A stretch of 64,000 bases of DNA from Rhipidocladum racemiflorum (Eukaryota > Streptophyta > Magnoliopsida > Poales > Poaceae), in contig CM070584.1 of assembly GCA_036346355.1 (NCBI GenBank), forward strand, positions 26,134,039 through 26,198,038, given 5' to 3'. Positions 54,297 to 64,000 of the stretch are shown in pieces (positions within the stretch are counted from its first letter, which is position 1; every line of letters begins with the position of its first letter). Position numbers and translations under genes: made by a program. The notes under the pieces are model-generated. The model saw only the letters and a list, made by a program, of their open reading frames with translations, made no database searches and was not told the origin of the DNA.

Positions 54297-57296
54297 AGGA
54301 TTATCTCAGTTGAAAGCCCGTGTGGAAGGAAAGTGGAATTTCAAGCTACCGCCGTTAGAGATGGACAGTTGATGGTTAACAGCGCCAAGGCAATCAGCAT
54401 AGAAGATGTCTCAGTAGTGAATGAGTATCCAGATGTTTTTCCTGAAGATCTACCAGGTATGCCGCCAGACAGGGACATAGAGTTTGTGATAGAGCTTGTA
54501 CCTGGTACAACGCCGATAGTAAAGAGACCCTATCGGATGTCCACCGAAGAATTAGTAGAGATGAAGAAGCAACTTGAAGAGTTGATGCAGAAAGGATTTA
54601 TCAGACCGAGTTCGTCGCCGTGGGGAGCGCCAGTTTTGTTCGTCAAGAAGAAGGATGGGAGTTTCAGGATGTGTATTGATTACCGTGCACTCAATGAGGT
54701 CACCGTGAAGAATAAGTACCCGCTACCCAGGATCGATGATCTGTTTGATGAGCTGAGAGGAGCCGGAGTTTTCTCCAAGATTGATCTAAGATCGGGATAC
54801 CACCAGTTGAAGATCCGATCAGAAGACATCCCGAAGACCGCATTCTCATCAAGATATGAACATTACGAGTTTACAGTTATGTCTTTTGGTCTGACGAATG
54901 CGCCAGCCTATTTCATGAATATGATGAATAAGGTGTTCATGGAGTATTTGGACAAGTTTGTTGTTGTGTTCATAGATGATATCTTAATCTACTCCAAGAC
55001 AGAGGATGAACATGCAGAGCACTTGAGGCGAGTGTTGGAAAAGCTAAGGGAACAGCAACTTTTCGCCAAGTTCAGCAAGTGTGACTTTTGGAAGGACAAG
55101 GTGGAGTTCCTCGGACATGTATTGACCGCAGAAGGAGTCGCCGTCGACCCAAGCAAGGTAGAAGCTGTGTTACATTGGGAACAGCCGAAGACCGAGACCC
55201 AGATCCGGAGTTTTCTTGGAATGGCAGGTTACTACCGCCGTTTCATTGAAGGCTTTTCGACCATTGCGAAACCTCTTACGCAATTGTTGAAAAAGGAGAA
55301 GAAGTTTGCATGGAAGCCAGAGTGCGAAAAAGGTTTTCAAGAGTTGAAGAAGCGATTGACATCAGCGCCAGTGTTAATTCTACCGGATGTTAATCAGAGC
55401 TTTGATATTTATTGTGACGCGTCGCGCCAAGGACTTGGATGTGTGCTGATGCAGAACGAAAAGGTCGTCGCTTATGCATCAAGGCAGTTGAGGCCACATG
55501 AGGAGAATTATCCAACGCATGACCTAGAGCTAGCTGCCGTAGTGCATGCTTTGAAGTTATGGCGTCACCAATTGATTGGAAACAGATGTGAAGTATATAC
55601 GGACCATAAGAGTCTTAAGTACATCTTCACCCAATCAGACCTGAACATGAGGCAAAGGAGATGGTTAGAGTTAATCAAGGATTATAATGTTGGAATCCAT
55701 TACCATCCAGGAAAGGCCAATGTGGTGGCCGATGCCTTGAGTCGGAAAAGCCATACTGTGAACAGGTTGTTAGCCACAAGTCAGGATGAGCTATGTGAGG
55801 AATTCCAGAAGATGCAGATTGAAGTAGTACCAGAAGGATTCTTGGCCACATTAGAAGTGAAGCCTACCCTGGAGGATCAGATCCGAGAAGGACAGAAGGA
55901 TGATGATAAGATCCGCATGATTAAGTCCAAGATGGATGAAGGCAAGGCAAAGGACTTCAAGTTGGACGAACAAGGCACGTTATGGATGCAGGATCGAATC
56001 TGTGTGCCAAACCAGAAGGAGCTGAAGCAATTGATTCTAGAAGAAGTCCATGACTCCAAGTATTCAATTCATCCTGGAAGTGCCAAGATGTATCAAGATT
56101 TGAAGGAAAGATTCTGGTGGCCGAGCATGAAGCGTGAAGTTGCCGAGCATGTTGCACTGTGCGACATATGCCAGAGAGTCAAGGCAATGCATCAGAGACC
56201 AGCAGGATTGCTACAGCCATTGAGGATACCTGAGTGGAAATGGGAAGAAATCGGAATGGATTTCATTACCGGTTTGCCGAAAACCCAAGGTGGATATGAC
56301 TCCATATGGGTTATAATAGACCGCTTGACTAAGGTCGCCCATTTTATTCCAGTGAAGACCACTTACTCGGGAGACAAGTTAGCAGAATTGTATATGACCA
56401 GGATCGTCTGTTTGCATGGAGTGCCGAAGAAGATTGTATCGGACAAAGGTACCCAGTTTACCTCGAGGTTCTGGAATAAAATGCATGAAGCCATGGGAAC
56501 CCGTTTGAACTTCAGTACAGCTTATCATCCGCAGACGGATGGGCAAACCGAAAGAGTTAATCAGATTATAGAGGACATGCTACGAGCTTGTGCATTGGCT
56601 TATGCTACCTCTTGGGATAAAAGTCTGCCGTACGCTGAGTTCAGCTACAACAACAGCTATCAAGCAAGTTTGCAGATGTCGCCATTTGAAGCACTATACG
56701 GTCAACCTTATCGAACACCGTTGAACTGGAATGAGACAGGTGAACGCCGTGTCTTTGGGCCAGATATTCTCCAAGAAGCCGAAGAACATATTGCCATGAT
56801 CAGGGAGAGATTGAAGATAGCCCAATCACGACAGAAGAGTTATGCTGATAACCGTCGCCGAGACTTGAGTTTTGAACCAGAAGATTTTGTGTATATCAGA
56901 GTTACACCACTCAGAGGAGTTAAGAGATTCCATGCCAAAGGAAAACTCGTGTCACGATATGTTGGACCATTTAAGGTTCTCAGCCGTAGAGGTGAAGTTG
57001 CGTACCAACTGGAGTTACCGCAATCACTAGCAGGAGTGCATGACGTGTTCCACGTGTCCCAGTTGAAGAAGTGTCTCCGAGTACCTGATGAGCAGACACC
57101 GCTAGAGTCAATTGAGCTACAAGAAGATCTGACTTACAAGGAGCACCCCGTGAAGATTCTGGACACCATGGATCGAGAAACGAGAAACAAGTCAACCCAC
57201 TTCTGCAGAGTTCAATGGAGCAACCACGCGGAGAGCGAAGAAACTTGGGAGCGCGAGGAGGATTTGAAGAAAGAGTTTCCGAACCTATTTCTTTAG
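54297..57296 (+). CDS. T4 pol: RT, RNase H, integrase, chromodomain (intact frame)
   Basis: The frame is open from 54297 to TAG at 57294-57296. Residues are numbered from codon 54333. RT spans about 60-280 with IDLRSGYHQLK and catalytic FIDD (213-216). RNase H spans about 355-470 with D362, E399 and D424. The integrase zinc site is H573, H580, C610, C613, and its core is D643, D704, E740, an exact D(35)E spacing. The GPF module is at 878-880. The chromodomain is at about 936-985 (RVQWSNHAESEETWERE). All catalytic residues are present. The start is not a true initiator: this is the pol part of a gag-pol frame broken upstream. Confidence 0.92.
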   Translation, partial: RIISVESPCGRKVEFQATAVRDGQLMVNSAKAISIEDVSVVNEYPDVFPEDLPGMPPDRDIEFVIELVPGTTPIVKRPYRMSTEELVEMKKQLEELMQKGFIRPSSSPWGAPVLFVKKKDGSFRMCIDYRALNEVTVKNKYPLPRIDDLFDELRGAGVFSKIDLRSGYHQLKIRSEDIPKTAFSSRYEHYEFTVMSFGLTNAPAYFMNMMNKVFMEYLDKFVVVFIDDILIYSKTEDEHAEHLRRVLEKLREQQLFAKFSKCDFWKDKVEFLGHVLTAEGVAVDPSKVEAVLHWEQPKTETQIRSFLGMAGYYRRFIEGFSTIAKPLTQLLKKEKKFAWKPECEKGFQELKKRLTSAPVLILPDVNQSFDIYCDASRQGLGCVLMQNEKVVAYASRQLRPHEENYPTHDLELAAVVHALKLWRHQLIGNRCEVYTDHKSLKYIFTQSDLNMRQRRWLELIKDYNVGIHYHPGKANVVADALSRKSHTVNRLLATSQDELCEEFQKMQIEVVPEGFLATLEVKPTLEDQIREGQKDDDKIRMIKSKMDEGKAKDFKLDEQGTLWMQDRICVPNQKELKQLILEEVHDSKYSIHPGSAKMYQDLKERFWWPSMKREVAEHVALCDICQRVKAMHQRPAGLLQPLRIPEWKWEEIGMDFITGLPKTQGGYDSIWVIIDRLTKVAHFIPVKTTYSGDKLAELYMTRIVCLHGVPKKIVSDKGTQFTSRFWNKMHEAMGTRLNFSTAYHPQTDGQTERVNQIIEDMLRACALAYATSWDKSLPYAEFSYNNSYQASLQMSPFEALYGQPYRTPLNWNETGERRVFGPDILQEAEEHIAMIRERLKIAQSRQKSYADNRRRDLSFEPEDFVYIRVTPLRGVKRFHAKGKLVSRYVGPFKVLSRRGEVAYQLELPQSLAGVHDVFHVSQLKKCLRVPDEQTPLESIELQEDLTYKEHPVKILDTMDRETRNKSTHFCRVQWSNHAESEETWEREEDLKKEFPNLFL

Positions 57297-57328
57297 AAAG
57301 CCCTGAATCTCGGGGATGAGATTCTGTT

Positions 57329-57341
57329 AAGGGGGGAGGTT
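57329..57341 (+). promoter_or_regulatory. Polypurine tract of T4
   Basis: AAGGGGGGAGGTT lies directly before the 3' LTR start TGTAACACC. Confidence 0.87.
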
Positions 57342-60300
57342 TGTAACACCCCAAATTTTTGCTTTTCATGTGTTTAATCAAGATTTGGCACTTTGGTGAA
57401 TTTTTGGAATTTTCTGGAATTTATTTGGATTTATTTGGAATTTATTTGAATTTATCCTCTTTTGAAATAATTAAAGAATTTGACTTTGCAAATAAAATTT
57501 TGTTGGAAGTATTTTATTTAAGTCCAAAATGTTCCAAAATATTTTCCAGAATTTTTCTGAGCCTTTTGCTATTTTTAAAGAATTAAATGAATTTCTGGGA
57601 ATTAATTGGATTATTTAATCGCTGGAAAATGCGAATGGGTTTGTACTGTTCATCCGACCGAGCCCGAGTCAGACTCGAATCCGAGTCCGACCCGGACCCG
57701 ACTGCGCCGCACGGTTCGATCGAACCGAGTCCGAACCCTAACCCCGTGGACCGTCGGATCGAGATCTAACGGCCCACGTTGGCCCACGTAGCCGCATGCG
57801 TAAATCGCACTTGACCCTAACCCGGGATCAATCCGGACCGCTGGATCAAGATCCAACGGTCAGGATCAATCCGCGCGTAGCACGGCCGCGCTCGAACCAT
57901 CTCCGCCGTTGATCGCGCCACGTGGACGGCCCATGTGCGTCCACGTCACCTAATCCGAGTCCCCACCGGACTCCGCCGTCGCCCGCGAGTGGGCCTCGGT
58001 TTTCGCGAGATTCACGGAAGCCGAGGGCACTATTTAATGCGCCGCCGCCACCGCCGGGTTCCTCTCTTCCGCGGCGCACTGCACTTCAAACCATCTCGCT
58101 GAGCGCGCCGTTCACTGCAGTGCGAGCTCACCGTAGTTGATTCTCCCCTCCGCCGCGGTTTCTTGCGTGTTCCGCCGCCGTCAAGCCCAGATCCGGATTC
58201 CCCAGGCCGAGACGCGTTCAGGAGTGCCACTCACTTCGCCGGAGACGCACGGAAACGCTGTTCGAGAGGTCGCCGTCCCCAGCTCCGGCCAACTTAGCTC
58301 CGCCGCACCCTCGCCGTCCCCGCGAGATTTGCCAGCCGTCGGATCTTCATCAAGCGGACTAGATCGCGCCACGTCACCCTCGGTGAGTTCCTCGTTGAAA
58401 ATCCCAGATCTAATCCCAACCGTTGGATCTAGATCCAACGGCTTAAATTGTGCCACGTAGCTAGAACTGCACCAGGCTAGGATAGATCTCAGCCGTTAGA
58501 TCAAGATCTAACGGCTACGGTGAGTCATGTGTTTCCCAAACCCGTAAAGAACTAGATTGGATCTGGACCGTTGGATCAAGATCCAACGGCCCAGATCGAC
58601 CACGTCCGCTCCAACGCGTGTAGCCCAGATCCAATCCTAGCCGTCGGATTTCAAACCAACGGCTCGGATCGAGCCACGTGCCTGGGGAGCCGAACCGCCA
58701 CGCCCACGCGGGCGTGAGCGTGGGGCACTGACACGCCGGGCCCGCGTGTCAGCGACCGCACCGTGACGTCACCCATGACGTCATCGGTTGGTCCCACCGG
58801 TCAGACGCCTCGGCCGAACTCTGCTGACGTCACCCGAGGGGTCCCACCTGTCAGCCGCACGTGGAGCCGTGGACCGAGTCCACGGTGGACCCAAACCGAA
58901 CCGTGGACCCAGTCTATGGACCGGCTGACGCAATAAATCGATTTTTCATTAGAAAAATAATTCGGAGGAAAATCACGCTGACGTCATAATCGATTTTATT
59001 TTAAGAATAAAGATTTAAATTCGGTTTATTGATTTCAGAATTTGTTTCAAACTTCAAACGCTTATAACTTTTGCATTTTAACTCCGATTTGAGTGATTCA
59101 AATTTCTAAATTTGTATAAAATTGAGATCTACCTAATGATGAATTTTATTTAATTTTTGGACCAAAGTTTTTCTCTGTAATATTATTTAATTGATTATTT
59201 AAACTTTGAATGCTTATAAATTTTGTATTTAAACTCCGAATTTGACGATTCCAGTTTCTAAAAATTTATAAAATTATGCTCTCTCTGTTTATGAACTTTA
59301 TTTGGATGATTGGACACTTTTTGTCTACTGTTTATTTATTATTTGCTATTTGCACGCTTTACGAGTAGACGTTGAAGTGCCCGAAGGCTTCGAAGGAGAA
59401 GTGTTGCCCCAGGAGCCAGCTCAGGACCAAGAACAAGTACTTTTTGAAGGCAAGTTGTGCTTTGACCATGTTGATCCCAATTTCAAATTAATTCGATTGA
59501 AACTATTGCATGCTAGTTTAACTAGAAAAATTCTTTATTTAAATTTGGGAAAATTAGATAAATGCCAAATTGCTGTATGACACCTTGGTTATTTAAATAT
59601 GTGCCATGACCCTTGTCACCCTAGTTGAGGATTAAATAGTTGGACATTACTAAATTGCCAACATGGGAAATTAGATCGTGGTAGTATTTTGCTTAGACCT
59701 GCTACGTGCTCACGACATGATTTTGGACACTCAAATGTTAATATTGACTTAATGATATATTGAACCTGTTTTGGAAAGGTATCATGTGTTGTGATGTTGA
59801 TGGCACGTGGTGCATGGTAATCAACTAGGGGTTTTTATAAATAGTTTTCCACCGGGGCATGTGGCAAGAATGATCGGGTGGGCCAGTTGTGGCACCGGGA
59901 ACGTTGTGTTGGTTCTTCGGGTAGTCTTGCCCTGGTCACCCTAAGGACTTAACCTTGCAAGCCTTTGAACTGAGTCAAGCGTGCAACCACATGTCTGTAA
60001 TGGGACAGACCTAGTTGATTAAGTTGCTAATAACGTACCTGTGGGACCTCAGGTTGTCAACTACACCCTTTGTGTGGTTGTACGGGGGAGCGTACCGGGG
60101 TTGCGGCCAGGTACCCATCTAACGGTGTATTGGCCTAAACTTCGCCTTCGCTAAGGGAAGGGTTAGTGTGCAATCGTCGGGGAGGACCACTTGTACTGTT
60201 AGAAGTCTCCGAAATACTCTGTTACAGGCACTCGCCTTTGTGGTGTTTGACTGTATCTTATGGGTAAAGTGCATAACCTCTGCAGAGTGTCAAAACTATT

Positions 60301-60770
60301 TGAATAGCCGTGTCCGCGGTATTGGACATCTCTCGGGAATTACAGTTAAGGTTTAGACTTTCTTGAAAATAACTTGGTCTTGAAAGGTTGGGTTTGGTTT
60401 AATAATGATGTTGATGGAAATGTGGATTTAGAATCGGGAAAGTTGTTTATTTAACTCCTGGAAAAGTTATTGATGCTATACTTGTTTTTACTGCTTTCGA
60501 AACTACTTACGATACTTGTTAAATGCTGTTTTACTGCAAATATACCCTGAGCTATTCCGTTGTACTAAGCCATGCATGTAGTATATTAGTTTGCATTCTG
60601 TGCATGACTTGCTGAGTATCAAGTACTCACCCTTGCCACAATACAACACCAGTTGAGGAAGAATCTACACCAGCTTTGGAGGAGGAGCTCCCAGAGGAAC
60701 CGTCTAACTAGGGAGCGAGCCCAGTCAGTTGCCTGTGGCATACTGGATGGCGCCACGATGTTATCTTATT
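57342..60770 (+). repeat. T4 3' LTR, truncated by CACTA insertion
   Basis: It matches the 5' LTR closely for 3429 bp, with a few small indels near 57430, 58075 and 58820. It carries the same TATA box (58031), palindromes, exon-like segments (59369-59449; 60653-60711) and hairpin block. It breaks at CTTATT|CACTAG, and about 230 bp should remain beyond the inserted element. Confidence 0.9.
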
Positions 60771-60783
60771 CACTAGTAGAAAC
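60771..60783 (+). repeat. CACTA terminal inverted repeat
   Basis: CACTAGTAGAAAC is the element end that a CACTA transposase cuts. The partner repeat is not in the window. Confidence 0.75.
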
Positions 60784-60789
60784 TTCACT

Positions 60790-61340
60790 TTCTGTGATGA
60801 AGGAAATGCGTCATAATATGCCAAAAAATCGTCACAGTTAGGTTTTTATGACGTACTTATGACGGAATAGCAAGCGTCATAGTATCCGCGTCATAGAAAG
60901 TTTTTGTTGACGCAAATACTATTCGTCATAGATTGTCAAAATAATCCATGACGCCTCAATATCGTCATTGAATTACGCATTCTATGGCGCATTTGGTATG
61001 TCATACAAGGTTATAAAAATGTCGTTAATAAGATCGATTTGCGTCATAAAAGAGCGTCGAAGGCTTTCCGGGCCGTTGACCAACTATTTTGTGGCGATTT
61101 TGTTCATCATTGATGGCTGCCACGTGGAAAAATTTTAGTCACTAACACGTCAATGACACGTCAACAACATAGTACCGTTAGCTGATGCGACATTTTTTAG
61201 TAGCGATTTTGGTCGTCATAGAAGGACAAGTTGTCTAGTAAGAAACCGTGTAGGATGAGTGGGTGACATAGCGCGTTTTTAGTAGCGAAATTTGTCATCA
61301 TTTAAAGGTTTCCAGATTATTTTCTTGACACGTTCATCGT
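60790..61340. repeat. Subterminal GCGTCATA repeats of the CACTA element
   Basis: GCGTCAT, TCGTCAT and their reverse TATGACG or ATGACGC occur about a dozen times in both orientations (for example 60809, 60849, 60858, 60874, 60888, 60927, 60950, 61041). Dense short subterminal motifs in both orientations are the known binding sites for CACTA-encoded accessory protein. Confidence 0.7.
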
Positions 61341-61377
61341 CATAAAATTATAGAACATGTACATTGATAGAAACTAT

Positions 61378-61540
61378 TACTTTATACAATATCACAAATC
61401 ATAATTGTCTAAAGGTGACTTCAATACATAACAAGAATAAGTTCACATGGCACATTGGCGAAAACTAGTACTTTATACAATATCACAAATCATAATTGTC
61501 TCAAGGTGACTTCAACACATAGCAAGAATAAGTTCACATG
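61378..61540 (+). repeat. Direct repeat pair of about 72 bp in the CACTA element
   Basis: Copy one at 61378-61449 and copy two at 61469-61540 differ at about five bases. Both run from TACTTTATAC to GTTCACATG. They lie between the subterminal motifs and the gene's 3' end. Confidence 0.85.
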
Positions 61541-61714
61541 CATCCGGACACATAGATAAAATCCTTATAAAGTGTTTGAACCACTTCCAACAATTAACCA
61601 AAATAAGTCGGATGCAACGGACACATAACCGATAAGTCTAACTTATATATCTTGTTGTACTACTTCCAACAGGTAACCAAAATCATAACTTGTTGATTAC
61701 TAGTTAGGTTTACG

Positions 61715-63710
61715 AAGGCACAAGAGCTTCCTCGGTAAAAACATTGGTTTCTTCTTGTCGCTTTTTGAGAGCCTCCATTTCTTCTGAGTTTTGATCAAGG
61801 CTTCATCGATGCTGAGATTTTTGCTTGGGCCCTCAATCTAAATCTTGCATTTGCTCAATGGTACCTTGCATTGCAGCTGCTCCTCTTTTCTCTGCTTCAA
61901 GTTATCCCTCAAGCTGTTGCTCTTTTTGCTGTCTTTGTAGTCTTCGTATTGGCAGATTTTATGCCAACGTGCATGAGGAATGTGTTTGTTGCACTTTTAG
62001 TGGTGATTACCTTGAGACCTCTGTTGGAGTACATGAGGGTTGATCCTCACCATCATGTTTGCACCAAACCTTCCATCTCAACCTAAGATAATAAACAACA
62101 GCATTTTAACAAACCACTGAAATTATGTAGATAACTTCATATGCTTGCATTTATAAAGGTTTTAGAACATACGTTAAAAGTATTATTTACATGAGATGGC
62201 GGTTAATGAACACAATTAATGTTGATCATGTTTGAACATAGAAAATGAAACTTCAAAATGGAAGTAATGAAAAGATGACTTAATGTGCACTCACTAACAA
62301 AATACTAACCATAGTAAAACAAATGTTTCTTGGTTCAAGAATGAGCAGTGAATTCAATTGATCATATTTGATTATAGTTCTAATCAATTCATTAATGACA
62401 TTAGCATGGAAAGCTACATTTGATTTTGCATTGGAATAGTCGAGGGCACGGACAACTATTTTTTATAAATTGTGTTGTCACCTACTAATTTATGTTTTCT
62501 GCTAGTTGCACTGAATTGTGTACTATATGTAGTCAATACCAACAAGCCTACAGTTGAAGTTTGCCAACACTCCAAGAAAAAAGATACAATACATGGTATA
62601 TTTTTTAATTTAGTTTGAAGACCGGAATGAAGAATAGAAACATACCAATGCTTCCTGCCTTGATTTCGTATATGCTTTTTCTTCTTATGTCGTAGTGGCA
62701 TGCCTTGAACATATCCAATGCATCTATGTGCAGGTTTTGACATTCTCCTACGTAATTGGGTATTTGCAAGTATTTGATTTTTAAGTATTTGTACAAGATG
62801 AATAATTGTACATTGGAAATAAATAACTATATGGAAAATAAATAACTACAGAATTGTACTTACTAAAGAATGGCAATGTGCTATGTAGCTAAGAGATCCT
62901 GTCGTTTGATGGAATTTCACTTTACCACCGGTTACCTTTGTTCTTCTCGAGATTTCCTATAGTACATGATTCAGTTAGATGTTTTGAAAATATGATATGA
63001 GAAAACTAAGTATTCACTCATAGTACCTTGTTTTTCTGGTCTAACCAAATTAGAACTTGAGCTTACCCTTGCTCATCGGTCATATTAGGGACCGAGATGT
63101 TGAGCAATTTCATTTCTTTGGACACCATCGAAATATTTCTTCTTCAAATAATATCTATTACGCCTTGTACGCCTCAATAGATCAAGACATACATCTGGGT
63201 GGCCTTATCATTGGCGTCAACGACTAGATTTACCTACCAAGATTTAGGATTGGAAACAAAGGATTAAAAGGTACTATGTGCAATCGAGATAAATGTACTA
63301 TGCGGTTCAATCGATACATGTACTATGTCTGAACTTCTATTGTTCAAAGTTCCATCAATGTGTAGTGAATACATGAGTAGTATTAACCAGGCTTAGTAAT
63401 TCTAAATCTGAACATACAACATTGTGGTTAAAAACTTTATTCACATATACTATGATGAAACGATTTTACTTACATTTAATTTTGCGACGAAGTCCTCAAA
63501 AACTTTGTTGTCATTCTTGTACTTGTTTTCGATTATTGGGAGGATAGGCATGTGGTTCCTAATTTGAATGCCGACCTCGATGCAAGCTTAGCGGTACCTT
63601 GCTTTGGTGGGCCTTCTCATACCTTCAGCAATTTTGATGGGCATCCTCCTATTATCCATCATTTTATTCATCCCTGCATTGTTTACCTATTGTGGCTCCC
63701 CTCCTCTTTT
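61715..63710 (-). pseudogene. Transposase_24-family (Ptta/En/Spm, TNPA-like) gene, decayed
   Basis: Minus-strand segments in order: MRRPTKAR (about 63640), PIIENKYKNDNKVFEDFVAKLN-type exon (63470-63550), ATQMYV...RYYLKKKYFDGV (63130-63215), NMTDEQ (63068-63087), EKNKGNR and KFHQTTGSLSYIA (62885-62960), LHIDALDMFKACHYDIRRK (62690-62745) and a charged coil MEALKKRQEETNVF (61720-61800). This order matches grass Transposase_24 proteins. Stops and shifts occur between and within segments; some gaps (62080-62450, 62770-62880) may be introns. It would bind element ends and assist transposition. It is likely non-functional. Confidence 0.68.
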
Positions 63711-64000
63711 TGGAATTTGTCTGTTGTTTATACATCAATGATTTGATAGCGGTTTGTGCACAAGAAATTAAAACAAATGAAGGAACATGGCACAACAAAC
63801 ATACCTTGGTTGGGTAGCTGGTTGTTGTCACTAGGCAACATTATTAGTGCCCTCTTGTGGGTCAAAACATACGTGGCCGAGGACCGATCTCTGGTGTGGA
63901 CTCACGAGGTTCCAAAATTGGTTCATGTCCTTCTCTCTCACGGCTTGATCATCATGAAGTTAGTTACGATGCTTGATTAGATGTATCTTGTTGCTTTGTT

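Larger units (their letters stand above)
47919..60770 (+). mobile_element. Chromovirus T4 (Tekay/Del-like), nearly complete
   Basis: T4 has 5' LTR 47919-51595, primer-binding site 51600-51611, orf0, gag, a broken protease junction, an intact RT-RNase H-integrase-chromodomain frame, polypurine tract 57329-57341 and 3' LTR from 57342. It is oriented opposite to T1-T3. The 3' LTR is cut by a CACTA element, and its last 230 or so bases are off the window. The long pol frame and similar LTRs suggest it is the youngest gypsy element here. Confidence 0.92.
60771..64000 (-). mobile_element. CACTA (En/Spm-type) transposon, left end to window edge
   Basis: CACTAGTAGAAA begins exactly where the T4 LTR is interrupted and matches grass CACTA terminal inverted repeats. 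The preceding ATT is a candidate 3-bp target. A subterminal zone rich in GCGTCATA follows. A decayed Transposase_24 gene reads on the minus strand. The other end and any TNP2-type transposase lie off the window. Confidence 0.85.

Noticed and set aside
54333..57296. T4 pol as an independently initiated gene
   Set aside because: The codon at 54333 is GTG in mid-frame. The frame simply resumes after a TGA within gag-pol, so this is the intact part of a broken polyprotein.
61825..62086. Plus-strand frames in the CACTA element as genes
   Set aside because: They run antisense to the TNPA-like segments and have no family motif.

Overview
The window is a plant nuclear segment made almost entirely of transposable elements; I found no host gene, tRNA gene or rRNA gene. 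Ty3/gypsy chromoviruses with about 3.7 kb LTRs, Sirevirus-type Ty1/copia elements, a Tat-type gypsy fragment and a CACTA transposon of the grass Transposase_24 type point to heterochromatin of a grass (Poaceae). The genus cannot be set from the sequence.

Layout. 1-8548: a minus-strand non-autonomous LTR element (called L) with 2.0 kb LTRs and a 4.2 kb interior holding only a chromodomain relic. 8549-9031: the 3' end of a copia LTR. 9032-10863: minus-strand pol of a Tat-type gypsy element (RT plus archaeal-type RNase H). 10864 onward: minus-strand chromovirus T1. Its 3' LTR (10864-17988) is split by a 3.36 kb solo LTR (K, 11675-15036). Its interior (17989-24528) carries pol, gag and an upstream orf0, with a 1.1 kb Sirevirus solo LTR (21783-22920) inside gag. 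Its other LTR begins at 24529 and is cut by the truncated element T2 (24780-28977), by the complete copia element S-A (29637-38549, plus strand) and by T3 (39494 on). T3 is cut by the deleted copia element S-B (39628-47138, minus strand) and by T4 (47919 on, plus strand). T4 is the best preserved element: orf0, gag and a 987-codon intact RT-RNase H-integrase-chromodomain frame. Its 3' LTR is cut at 60771 by a CACTA element that runs off the window. The stacking order is Tat, T1, T3, T4, CACTA, so at least five insertions are nested.

How parts work together. Each LTR element shows the standard signals: a primer-binding site complementary to initiator tRNA-Met beside the 5' LTR, a polypurine tract beside the 3' LTR, 5-bp target duplications, and gag/pol order. 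T4 looks closest to a recently active element, but its gag-protease junction is frameshifted.

Most unusual observation. The long LTRs of two families (T and K) share a gene-like layout: a short acidic exon bounded by AG and a GC-type donor (GAAG|GCAAGT), a 1.2 kb intron, then a second acidic exon ending in TAG, joined in compatible phase. Just upstream of the second exon a block CTTGCTGAG...CTCAC with hairpin potential recurs in T, K and also in L. No ATG opens this frame in T, so whether and how it is translated is open. A second item is orf0, a coiled-coil plus acidic/proline-rich protein encoded between the primer-binding site and gag in both T1 and T4.
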